In this document: piece after piece, positions 38,190-44,285 of the stretch
Position numbering within the stretch: the first letter of the stretch is position 1
Layout: the number at the start of each line of letters is the position of its first letter
Source: Clostridia bacterium
GTDB taxonomy: Bacteria; Bacillota; Clostridia; Oscillospirales; Acutalibacteraceae
Length of the DNA stretch: 44,285 nucleotides
Assembly (NCBI GenBank): GCA_017428085.1
Contig: JAFRRP010000041.1
Span: 1-44,285, forward strand
Direction of reading: 5' to 3'
The notes under the pieces: generated by a model
Databases searched by the model: none
Told to the model about the DNA's origin: nothing
Seen by the model: only the letters and a program-made list of their open reading frames with translations
Translations under genes and position numbers: made by a program

Positions 38190-39908
38190 ATGATCCCAAG
38201 ACCCGAATACCCCAAGCCCCAGTTTGAGCGCAAGGACTGGATGAACCTCAACGGCGAATGGGCCTTCTGCTTCGACAACGGCCGCAGCGGCGAGGCCAGA
38301 AAGATCTACGAAAATGACGAGGCCTTTGACAAGACCATCACCGTGCCCTTCTGCGTGGAATCGGAGCTGTCCGGTATCGGCTGCAAGGATTTCATCTACG
38401 GCGTGTGGTACAAAAGGACCGTGGAGATCCCCGCCGCATATGAAGGCAAGCGCTGCGTGCTGCACTTCGGCGCGGCGGACTACCGCACCGTCGTCTACGT
38501 CAACGGCGAAAAGGCGGGCGACCACTGCGGCGGCTACGTATCCTTCTGCTTCGATATCACCGCCTTCGTCAAGCCCGGCGAAAACGTCGTCGCCGTGTAC
38601 TGCGAGGACGACACCCGCGACCCCATGATCCCCCGGGGCAAACAGTGCGAGGACTATTACTCCCGCGGCTGCGACTACACCCGCACCACGGGCATCTGGC
38701 AGACCGTGTGGCTGGAATTCACCGAAAAGGTCTATATTCAGTCCGTCCGCTATTATCCCGATTACCGCGCCGCCACGCTGACGGTCAGTGCCAAGCTGTC
38801 CGGTACCGCCGATCTTTGTATCAAGGCGTTTTATGAGGGCAGGGAAGTCGGTTCCACCTGTGTGAAGGACGCGGCGGGCTGCGCGGAGCTGACGGTCCCG
38901 CTTGCCGAGACCCATCTGTGGGAGGTGGGCTGCGGCCGTCTGTACGACCTGTGCCTGACCTTCGGTAAAGACGAGGTCAAGAGCTACTTCGGCCTGCGCA
39001 ACGTGTGGCTGGACGGCTACAAATTCATGCTCAACGGCAAGTCCGTCTTCCAGCGCACGGTGCTGGATCAGGGTTTCTATCCCGACGGCATCTACACCGC
39101 CCCCACGGACGCGGCGCTGCTGAAGGACATTCAGCTCTCCAAGGCCTGCGGCTTCAACGGCGCGCGGCTGCATCAGAAGGTATTCGAGGAGCGCTTCCTC
39201 TACCATTGCGACAAAGAGGGTTATCTGGTCTGGGACGAATATCCCAACTGGGGGCTGGACCACAGCCGCCCGGAGAGCATCTACTCCATTCTGCCGGACT
39301 GGCTGGATGAGATCAACCGGGACTTCAACCACCCCGCCGTCATCGGCTGGTGCCCCTTCAACGAGACCTGGGACCAGCACGGCTGCAAGCAGCACGATCC
39401 GCTGCTGGCGCTGGTTTATCAGGCCACCAAGGTCGCGGACGTCACCCGCCCGTGCATCGACACCAGCGGCGGCTACCATGTGGTGACGGATATCTTCGAC
39501 CTGCACGACTACGAACAGGATCCCGCCGTCTACAAAGCGCGGTTCGATAAGTTCGTCAACGAGGATATTCTGGAAAATCACTGCAACAACCGGCAGCATT
39601 ACACCTCCGGTATGCCGGTGTTTCTCAGCGAATACGGCGGCATCAAGTGGGTCAAGGACGAGGTCAAGGCCGGCGTGCCCGGTTGGGGCTACGGCAACGC
39701 CCCCGCCACGGAGCAGGAGTATATGGACCGCTACAAGGGCCTGACGGACGTACTGCTGGACAACCCGAAGATCCTTGGCTTCTGCTACACGCAGCTCACC
39801 GATATCGAGCAGGAGCAGAACGGCGTGTACACCTATCAGCGGGAAGAAAAATTCCCGGCGTCGTTCTTCTATGAGGTCAATACCCGCAAGGCCGCCATTG
39901 AGGATTGA
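38190..39908 (+). CDS. Glycoside hydrolase family 2 enzyme (beta-galactosidase/glucuronidase type)
   Basis: 572-residue GH2 glycosidase without signal peptide, so intracellular. Domain order: sugar-binding jelly roll (about 15-180, with KRTVEIPAAYEGKRCVLHFG and GGYVSFCFDITAFVKPGEN), immunoglobulin-like sandwich (185-280), and TIM barrel (285-572). The acid/base Glu is in WCPFNETWDQHG (near 391) and the nucleophile Glu in PVFLSEYGGIKW (near 480). Sugar specificity is not readable. An earlier in-frame ATG at 38103 lies before the hairpin; ATG 38190 follows AAAGGAGA. It is preceded by the 38113 hairpin and followed by a good terminator, so probably monocistronic or weakly linked to the genes before. 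Confidence 0.92.
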   Translation: MIPRPEYPKPQFERKDWMNLNGEWAFCFDNGRSGEARKIYENDEAFDKTITVPFCVESELSGIGCKDFIYGVWYKRTVEIPAAYEGKRCVLHFGAADYRTVVYVNGEKAGDHCGGYVSFCFDITAFVKPGENVVAVYCEDDTRDPMIPRGKQCEDYYSRGCDYTRTTGIWQTVWLEFTEKVYIQSVRYYPDYRAATLTVSAKLSGTADLCIKAFYEGREVGSTCVKDAAGCAELTVPLAETHLWEVGCGRLYDLCLTFGKDEVKSYFGLRNVWLDGYKFMLNGKSVFQRTVLDQGFYPDGIYTAPTDAALLKDIQLSKACGFNGARLHQKVFEERFLYHCDKEGYLVWDEYPNWGLDHSRPESIYSILPDWLDEINRDFNHPAVIGWCPFNETWDQHGCKQHDPLLALVYQATKVADVTRPCIDTSGGYHVVTDIFDLHDYEQDPAVYKARFDKFVNEDILENHCNNRQHYTSGMPVFLSEYGGIKWVKDEVKAGVPGWGYGNAPATEQEYMDRYKGLTDVLLDNPKILGFCYTQLTDIEQEQNGVYTYQREEKFPASFFYEVNTRKAAIED

Positions 39909-39932
39909 ACATCACACAAACAACCAATACTT

Positions 39933-39964
39933 CCGCCGGAGCGCTTTCCGGCGGAGTTTTTGTG
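39933..39964 (+). terminator. Rho-independent terminator of the GH2 gene
   Basis: Stem CCGCCGGA/TCCGGCGG (39933-39940, 39947-39954) with a six-base loop, then AGTTTTTGTG. Confidence 0.88.
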
Positions 39965-39985
39965 TTCCGGGGATTTTATGCAAAA

Positions 39986-40031
39986 TTGCGCGTGCAACCG
40001 AAAAGTTGCGCGATAATTGGTTGCAGCAACC
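39986..40031. promoter_or_regulatory. Cluster of TTGC/GCAA sites, likely autoregulatory operator
   Basis: GCAAC-CGAAAA-GTTGC (39994-40009, extended by GCG on each side in part) and the perfect palindrome GGTTGC-A-GCAACC (40019-40031). The latter covers the -35 box of the XRE gene. Confidence 0.55.
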
Positions 40032-40049
40032 GTCAATTCCGTGTATGAT
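40021..40049 (+). promoter_or_regulatory. Promoter of the membrane-tethered XRE gene
   Basis: TTGCAG (40021-40026), 17-base spacer, TATGAT (40044-40049). The -35 lies inside the GGTTGCAGCAACC palindrome, so a repressor bound there would block polymerase. Confidence 0.72.
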
Positions 40050-40081
40050 AGGGCTATCAAAGATGATAGGAGAACGTCGGA

Positions 40082-40432
40082 ATGAAATTAGCAGTCATTT
40101 ACACAGTACTTATCGCCATTATGTTGATCGCCCTCACAGCGGTGTTTGTCTGTTTGCTGAGACTGATTATCAAAGCATTAAAAACATATATCCGATCGAC
40201 GGAAGTGCGAAAAGAAAAAGCGATCGCGGCGAAATCGCTGGGCGAGGTCTTAAAACAGCATCGGACGGAATGCAAAATGACGCAGGAATTTGTGGCAGAA
40301 GCATTGGGCGTCAGCCGTCAAGCCGTTTCAAAGTGGGAAAGCGGTGCGTCAGATCCCAATACCACCAATCTGATTGCGCTGGCGAAACTGTTTGGGATCA
40401 GTCCGGAAGAACTGCTGAAAGAAGCCCGGTGA
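40082..40432 (+). CDS. Membrane-tethered XRE-family HTH regulator
   Basis: 116 residues. Residues 4-31 form one hydrophobic membrane helix (VIYTVLIAIMLIALTAVFVC); residues 32-52 are a basic linker; residues 53-112 are a complete XRE/Cro-type helix-turn-helix (SLGEVLKQHRTECKMTQEFV, then ALGVSRQAVSKWESG and LIALAKLFGISPEELL). The HTH must face the cytoplasm. There is no room for an outer sensory domain, so the helix itself may be the sensor or a tether. GGAGAACGTCGG precedes the ATG. The palindromes over its own promoter suggest autorepression. No obvious target or partner gene adjoins. Confidence 0.87.
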   Translation: MKLAVIYTVLIAIMLIALTAVFVCLLRLIIKALKTYIRSTEVRKEKAIAAKSLGEVLKQHRTECKMTQEFVAEALGVSRQAVSKWESGASDPNTTNLIALAKLFGISPEELLKEAR

Positions 40433-40468
40433 TTTATTTTGCTTCAGCGTGATTCCTTCCCCATTCGG

Positions 40469-40487
40469 TAGCGCGGCACCTCAGTGC
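40469..40487 (+). repeat. Truncated REPIN-like end (remnant)
   Basis: TAGCGCGGCACCTCAGTGC matches the first 19 bases of copies A and B exactly, then breaks off into unrelated AAT-rich sequence. A partner in inverted orientation is missing, so it is a remnant or a solitary REP-like unit. Confidence 0.8.
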
Positions 40488-40525
40488 AATATCATTAAGT
40501 TGAGCGTGTCGAGGACAAACAACCG

Positions 40526-40607
40526 TAGCACGCTGCCTCAGCAGCGTTTTTAATGTACCATTTTATGTTGTTTCTGCCAGAATTAACGGAGCTGAGGCTC
40601 CGTGCTA
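40526..40607. repeat. REPIN-like element, variant copy C
   Basis: Left end TAGCACGCTGC-CTCA-GCAGCG (40526-40546); right end, on the bottom strand, TAGCACGGAGC-CTCA-GCTCCG (40607-40587). The GTAGC prefix and CTCA loop of copies A and B are kept while the stem arms differ from A/B and from each other. Total 82 bases, about half the length of A and B. Confidence 0.8.
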
Positions 40608-40666
40608 CGGGATCGCGGTAAAACCAAAAATCGCATGTATCTTCTCAAAAAAACTACAAAAACCAC

Positions 40667-40695
40667 TTGACAAACGCCTGAAAAAAGATTATAGT
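40667..40695 (+). promoter_or_regulatory. Sigma-A promoter of htpG
   Basis: TTGACA (40667-40672), 17-base spacer, TATAGT (40690-40695); transcription should begin near 40702, just before the CIRCE element. Confidence 0.88.
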
Positions 40696-40704
40696 ATTGT
40701 TAAA

Positions 40705-40731
40705 TTAGCACTCTTATGTTGTGAGTGCTAA
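40705..40731. promoter_or_regulatory. CIRCE operator (HrcA binding site)
   Basis: TTAGCACTC, nine bases, GAGTGCTAA: an exact match to the CIRCE consensus. It lies at the expected transcript start, 25 bases before the htpG start codon, so HrcA should repress htpG until heat shock. Confidence 0.96.
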
Positions 40732-40756
40732 AACAATCAAAAGGACCGTGAACAGT

Positions 40757-42634
40757 ATGAGACAAAAACAATTCAAAGCCGAAAGCAAAAAGCTTTTGGA
40801 CCTGATGATCAATTCGATCTATACGCACAAGGAGATATTCCTCCGTGAGCTGATCTCCAACGCCAGCGACGCGCTGGACAAGCTCTATTTCAAATCCCTG
40901 ACGGACGATTCCGTGGGTATGTCCAAGGACGATTTTTATATCCGCATTTCGCTGGATAAGGACGCCCGCACCATCACCATCTCCGACAACGGCATCGGCA
41001 TGACCGCCGACGAGCTGGAGAACAACCTCGGCGTCATCGCCAAAAGCGGCTCGCAGAAGTTCAAAGCCGACAACGCGGACAGCGCCGATGTGGAGATCAT
41101 CGGCCAGTTCGGCGTGGGCTTCTATTCCTCCTTTATGGTCAGCAAAAACGTCAAGGTCGTAAGCAAGGCATTCGGCAGCGACGAGGCCAACTGCTGGGAA
41201 TCCTCCGGCGTGGAGGGCTATACGATCACGCCCTGCGAGAAGGAGACCGTGGGCACCGACATCATCCTGACCATCGCCGACAGTACCGACGAAGTCAACT
41301 ACGACGAGTACCTCGATCAGTACAAGATCTCTTCTCTGGTCAAGAAGTATTCCAACTATATCCGCTACCCCATCAAGATGCTCTATGAGACCTCCAAGCC
41401 CGTGGAGGGCAAGGAAGGGGAGTATGAGACGGTGGAGGAGGACCGTACGCTCAACAGCATGCTGCCCCTGTGGAAAAAGCAGAAGTCCGAGATCACGGAA
41501 GAGGAGTACAACCAGTTCTACAAGGACGTGTTCTACGACTACGAAGCCCCGCTGCGGGTGATCCACTCCAAGACGGAGGGCCAGGCCACCTACAACGCGC
41601 TGCTGTATATCCCGTCCCACGCGCCCTTTGATTACTATTCCAAGGACTACGAAAAGGGCCTGCAGCTCTATTCCAAGGGTGTGCTGATCGCGGATAAGTG
41701 CAAGGAGCTGCTGCCGGACTACTTCAACTTCGTTCGCGGTCTGGTGGACAGCGAGGACCTGTCGCTGAACATCTCCCGCGAGATGCTGCAGCACGACCAC
41801 CAGTTGAAACTGATCGCCCGTACCATCGAGAAAAAGATCAAATCCGAGCTGCTGAAGATGCTGGAGACCGACCGGGAAAAGTACGAGAAGTTCTTCGACG
41901 CGTTCGGCACATCGCTGAAATTCGGCGTGTACAGCGATTACGGTATGCACAAGGACGAGCTGGCCGACCTGCTGCTGTTCAAGAGCAGCCATGAGAAGAA
42001 GTACGTCACGCTCAAGGAGTACGTGGAGCGCATGAAGGCAGAGCAGAAGAGCATCTACTACGCCGCGGGCGAGACCGTCGACCGCATCGAGATGCTGCCC
42101 CAGACCGACGCCGTGAAGGACAAGGGCTTCGAGATCCTGTACCTGACGGATTACGTGGACGAGTTCGCCGTGCGCACCATGATGCAGTATGAGGAAAAGA
42201 CCTTCGTCAACATCTGCGCCGACGACGCGGACTTTGACACCGACGAGGAAAAGGAGGCGCTGAAAGCCGACAACGAGGCCAACAAAGAGATGTTCGACCT
42301 GATGAAAGAGGCCCTCGGCGGCGCGGTACAGGCGGTGCGTTTCACCAACAAGCTGAAGAACCACCCGGTATGCCTTTCCAGCGAGGGCATGCTCTCCGCG
42401 GAGATGGAAAAGGTGCTCAACGCCATGCCCGGTAACAACGGCGTCAAGGCGGAGCTGGCGCTGGAGATCAATGTCGGCCACCCTATCGCGGAAAAGCTGA
42501 AAAAGTTCTACGCGGAGGATCAGGAGACGCTGAAGAAGTACGCAAAGCTCCTCTACGGGCAGGCGCGGCTCATCGGCGGCATGTCGCTGGAAAACCCCGG
42601 CGAGTTCTCCAACCTGATCTGCGAGCTGATGTAA
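40757..42634 (+). CDS. htpG: Molecular chaperone HtpG (Hsp90)
   Basis: ATP-dependent homodimeric chaperone, 625 residues, full length. GHKL ATPase motifs: LRELISNASDALDKLYF (near 29), ISDNGIGMT (near 76) and GQFGVGFYSSFMV (near 116). The middle domain (LSLNISREMLQHD) and C-terminal dimerisation domain are complete. The frame is open from a GTG/ATG upstream inside CIRCE; the ATG at 40757 with AAAGGACC upstream begins the family sequence RQKQFKAESKKLLDLM. Controlled by the CIRCE element described at 40705. Confidence 0.97.
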   Translation: MRQKQFKAESKKLLDLMINSIYTHKEIFLRELISNASDALDKLYFKSLTDDSVGMSKDDFYIRISLDKDARTITISDNGIGMTADELENNLGVIAKSGSQKFKADNADSADVEIIGQFGVGFYSSFMVSKNVKVVSKAFGSDEANCWESSGVEGYTITPCEKETVGTDIILTIADSTDEVNYDEYLDQYKISSLVKKYSNYIRYPIKMLYETSKPVEGKEGEYETVEEDRTLNSMLPLWKKQKSEITEEEYNQFYKDVFYDYEAPLRVIHSKTEGQATYNALLYIPSHAPFDYYSKDYEKGLQLYSKGVLIADKCKELLPDYFNFVRGLVDSEDLSLNISREMLQHDHQLKLIARTIEKKIKSELLKMLETDREKYEKFFDAFGTSLKFGVYSDYGMHKDELADLLLFKSSHEKKYVTLKEYVERMKAEQKSIYYAAGETVDRIEMLPQTDAVKDKGFEILYLTDYVDEFAVRTMMQYEEKTFVNICADDADFDTDEEKEALKADNEANKEMFDLMKEALGGAVQAVRFTNKLKNHPVCLSSEGMLSAEMEKVLNAMPGNNGVKAELALEINVGHPIAEKLKKFYAEDQETLKKYAKLLYGQARLIGGMSLENPGEFSNLICELM

Positions 42635-42686
42635 CGAGAAACAGACGACAAATAACGCCGCGGCGCTGTGCCGCCGCGAACAGGGG

Positions 42687-42722
42687 CGCCGATGCGGTCA
42701 TTTCCGCCGTCGGCGTTCTTTT
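42687..42722 (+). terminator. Probable terminator of htpG
   Basis: Imperfect GC stem CGCCGATGCGG/CCGCCGTCGGCG (42687-42697, 42704-42715) followed by TTCTTTT. Another GC-rich inverted repeat lies directly before it (42656-42678). Confidence 0.7.
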
Positions 42723-42759
42723 CATCTCACAAAAAACCGTGAACAATTGTTTTAAAGCA

Positions 42760-42790
42760 GATCAGCGGGGCTCTTTCGGCTCCGCTGATC
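42760..42790. terminator. Hairpin between the convergent htpG and PHP genes
   Basis: Stem GATCAGCGG/CCGCTGATC extended by G-T and G-C pairs, loop around CTCTTTC. Followed by GTATTTT on the plus strand and CTGCTTTAAAA on the minus strand; may serve both converging transcripts. Confidence 0.55.
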
Positions 42791-42849
42791 GTATTTTCTG
42801 ATATGGAATTGTCGGCTGTTTTTATCAGATCACCAGGAACACTTGTGTT

Positions 42850-44241
42850 TTACCCAGCAAGCATGGACCATAGTTTTCTGAAAAGAACGAAGATGCGAAG
42901 GCTCAGGAGCTGGCGAAAACGGCGGACCGCGACCGCGGCCGGGGATTCGTCCCGTTCATACGCCGGTTTTTCCGCGCCGTCGTCGATGACGAATGCCTGG
43001 GTCAGCGTGATGCCGCCCTTGCCCATGATCTGGCAGCGCACATACAGGAAGTCTTCTGCGCCGTCGATCGCGTCAAGGTCGATCGTGTAGCTCGCGGGCT
43101 CCGCGCTGTCCGCGACAACGGCTTTGTCGATCACGCTGCCGTTCGCGACCCACCGGATATCGTCTGCGTTGCTGAACTCGACGGTGATCTTATGCCCGTC
43201 GACCTGAATGTTGCTGAACATGGGATACGGCAGACCGGAATCCCGGACGTCCAGATCCTCCTCCGGCCCGAATTTCTCGGTATCCTTCCGGATCACTCTC
43301 GTGACCATGAAGAACGCGCCGGATCTCATCGTTTCCCGGATGTTTTCCGGTGTGTTTTCTTCCATCATGAACACGGAATAGGAAGAATCCACGTCGCGCA
43401 GGAAGTGCGTGTCGCCGTTGGAGAAGCCGATCACCCGTTTGCCGTAGGGCAGGCAGGCCATCAGCAGGTTGTCCCAGGTGTCCCTGTCGTAGCCGGTCGT
43501 GCCGTTGTGCTCGTTGAAGACCTCCATCCCGAGACAATTGTCGTAGCGCAGCAGGATATCCGCGAAGTAGGAGATCTTTACGGGATCGGAGCAGTTGGCC
43601 CGGTCGGCGTTGGAGTTGAGCCAGTCGCCCGGGTGGTTGATGAAGCAGGGCGCGCCGTAGTGCTTGGCAAGACGCACGGCCCCCTCGTAGTCGTTTTCAT
43701 AGCCGAGATAATTATCCCCCGCGTGCTCCGGAAGGAAGATCGCGTTGACGTGGTCCTTGGAAATGGTCAGCGCGTTGAGTTCGTTGCCGCCCGTGACGCA
43801 GATCATCCCCCTGCCGCGCGCCTGGCCGTCTACGGGATAGGAGCCGTCCTGCAGCGCGTTGTATTCCTCGTCGGTGAAGTAGTGTACCGTGTGGTTGATG
43901 ATCCGCTGGTAAAGATAAAGCGGAAGCTCCGTCGGTTTCTCGTTCCACGCTTTGCCGGTCACGCCGTGATCGGTCATCGCGAGGAAATCGAAGCCCTGGT
44001 TATAGTATGCGAGGATCATGTCGCGGTAGTCTACCTCGGCGTCGCTGACAAACGAATGCGTGTGGAGATTGCCTTTATACGCGCCCCACGCGTTCTCCCC
44101 CGTCCAGACGACCTCTTCATAAGGGCTGACGATCCTGTAGTCTTTTTCCGCAGTTGCTGCGGCCGATGCCATTGCGCCGACCGGGATCAAGATGCAGGAT
44201 GCCAGAGTTGCGGCGATGATCTTTTCGATCCTTTTTTTCAT
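42850..44241 (-). CDS. Secreted PHP-domain metal-dependent phosphoesterase
   Basis: 463 residues. Signal peptide at 1-28 (KKRIEKIIAATLASCILIPV, then GAMASAAA). The PHP domain follows: GNLHTHSFVSDAEVDYRDM (metal ligands H-x-H), LAMTDHGVTG, TGGNELNAL, CFINHPGDW, and GFSNGDTHFL near residue 270. A beta-sandwich-like region follows (SNIQVDGHKITVEFSNADD). The C-terminus is a basic amphipathic tail (RRFRQLLSLRIFVLFRKLW) that may hold it at the membrane. Substrate is unknown; exported PHP proteins often accompany phosphodiester or nucleotide scavenging. AAAGGAGG is well placed before the ATG. The 44 bases beyond it to the window edge show no promoter. Confidence 0.9.
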   Translation of the reverse strand: MKKRIEKIIAATLASCILIPVGAMASAAATAEKDYRIVSPYEEVVWTGENAWGAYKGNLHTHSFVSDAEVDYRDMILAYYNQGFDFLAMTDHGVTGKAWNEKPTELPLYLYQRIINHTVHYFTDEEYNALQDGSYPVDGQARGRGMICVTGGNELNALTISKDHVNAIFLPEHAGDNYLGYENDYEGAVRLAKHYGAPCFINHPGDWLNSNADRANCSDPVKISYFADILLRYDNCLGMEVFNEHNGTTGYDRDTWDNLLMACLPYGKRVIGFSNGDTHFLRDVDSSYSVFMMEENTPENIRETMRSGAFFMVTRVIRKDTEKFGPEEDLDVRDSGLPYPMFSNIQVDGHKITVEFSNADDIRWVANGSVIDKAVVADSAEPASYTIDLDAIDGAEDFLYVRCQIMGKGGITLTQAFVIDDGAEKPAYERDESPAAVAVRRFRQLLSLRIFVLFRKLWSMLAG

Positions 44242-44285
44242 GTTTTGCCTCCTTTGATGTGATGCGTTTTTCAGTGTGAGATCGG

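Noticed and set aside
40469..40607. Possible CRISPR array or riboswitch before htpG
   Set aside because: The repeats are inverted hairpin pairs with unequal spacing, not direct repeats with spacers, and match the REPIN-like ends elsewhere.
40700..42481. 593-codon minus-strand open frame opposite htpG
   Set aside because: Shadow of htpG; its sequence is the antisense reflection of acidic and Lys-rich coding.

Overview
The window looks like a chromosome segment of a spore-forming, Gram-positive anaerobe of the class Clostridia, most likely the Ruminococcaceae/Oscillospiraceae. The pointers are a Firmicutes-style housekeeping order (rdgB, yhbY, yqeK, rsfS, rlmH), a DUF3794/LysM protein of the SipL spore-coat type, a secreted dockerin protein, a CIRCE heat-shock operator, strong AGGAGG ribosome sites and near-consensus sigma-A promoters. 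Base composition is G+C-rich for a clostridium. The genus cannot be read from the sequence.

Layout. 1-7729: housekeeping genes on the plus strand: end of a coiled-coil protein, rdgB, yhbY, yqeK, rsfS, an alpha/beta hydrolase, a membrane-anchored MurF-type ligase, ddl, a WalJ-type metallo-beta-lactamase-fold protein and rlmH. 8164-9765: two exported proteins, one a metallophosphoesterase. 9931-14741, minus strand: a PAP2 phosphatase and a 1342-residue secreted dockerin protein. 14984-15059: tRNA-Ala(GGC) with a consensus promoter and a terminator. 15381-28013: a 12.6-kb exopolysaccharide locus with a CpsB/C/D phosphoregulatory module, PglF-type dehydratase, PglC-type priming transferase, GNAT, PLP enzyme, two paralogous ATP-grasp proteins, CapA-like protein, Wzy-type polymerase and Wzx-type flippase. 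28165-30074: rpsB-tsf. 30281-31963: a secreted alpha-helical protein of unknown function. 32159-34011: AlaX-type editing protein and trmB. 34277-35773: SipL-like protein. 35941-38102: two COG0523 (CobW/YciC) GTPase-like genes, the first with a huge His/Asp tract, the second fused to a YcgQ-like domain. 38190-39908: a GH2 glycosidase. 40082-40432: a membrane-tethered XRE regulator. 40757-42634: htpG under CIRCE. 42850-44241, minus strand: a secreted PHP-domain protein.

How the genes work together. The exopolysaccharide locus has priming, polymerisation, flipping and phosphoregulation functions but no recognisable ordinary GT2/GT4 glycosyltransferase. Where these are expected it carries an acetyltransferase, a fold-type-II PLP enzyme, two 'sugar-transfer-associated' ATP-grasp proteins and a CapA relative. 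I infer a glycan decorated with, or linked through, amino acids. The COG0523 pair sits behind a Fur/Zur-like palindrome and is probably a zinc-limitation module.

Non-coding structure. Two families of small dispersed elements recur between housekeeping genes. One is REPIN-like: 23-base ends of the form GTAGC plus a short stem and a CTCA loop, paired in inverted orientation; three versions of the stem differ by compensatory changes. The other is built from degenerate 7-base repeats, in two of three places arranged as long imperfect inverted repeats next to a shared 15-base palindrome arm. No transposase, CRISPR array, prophage or replication origin is visible.
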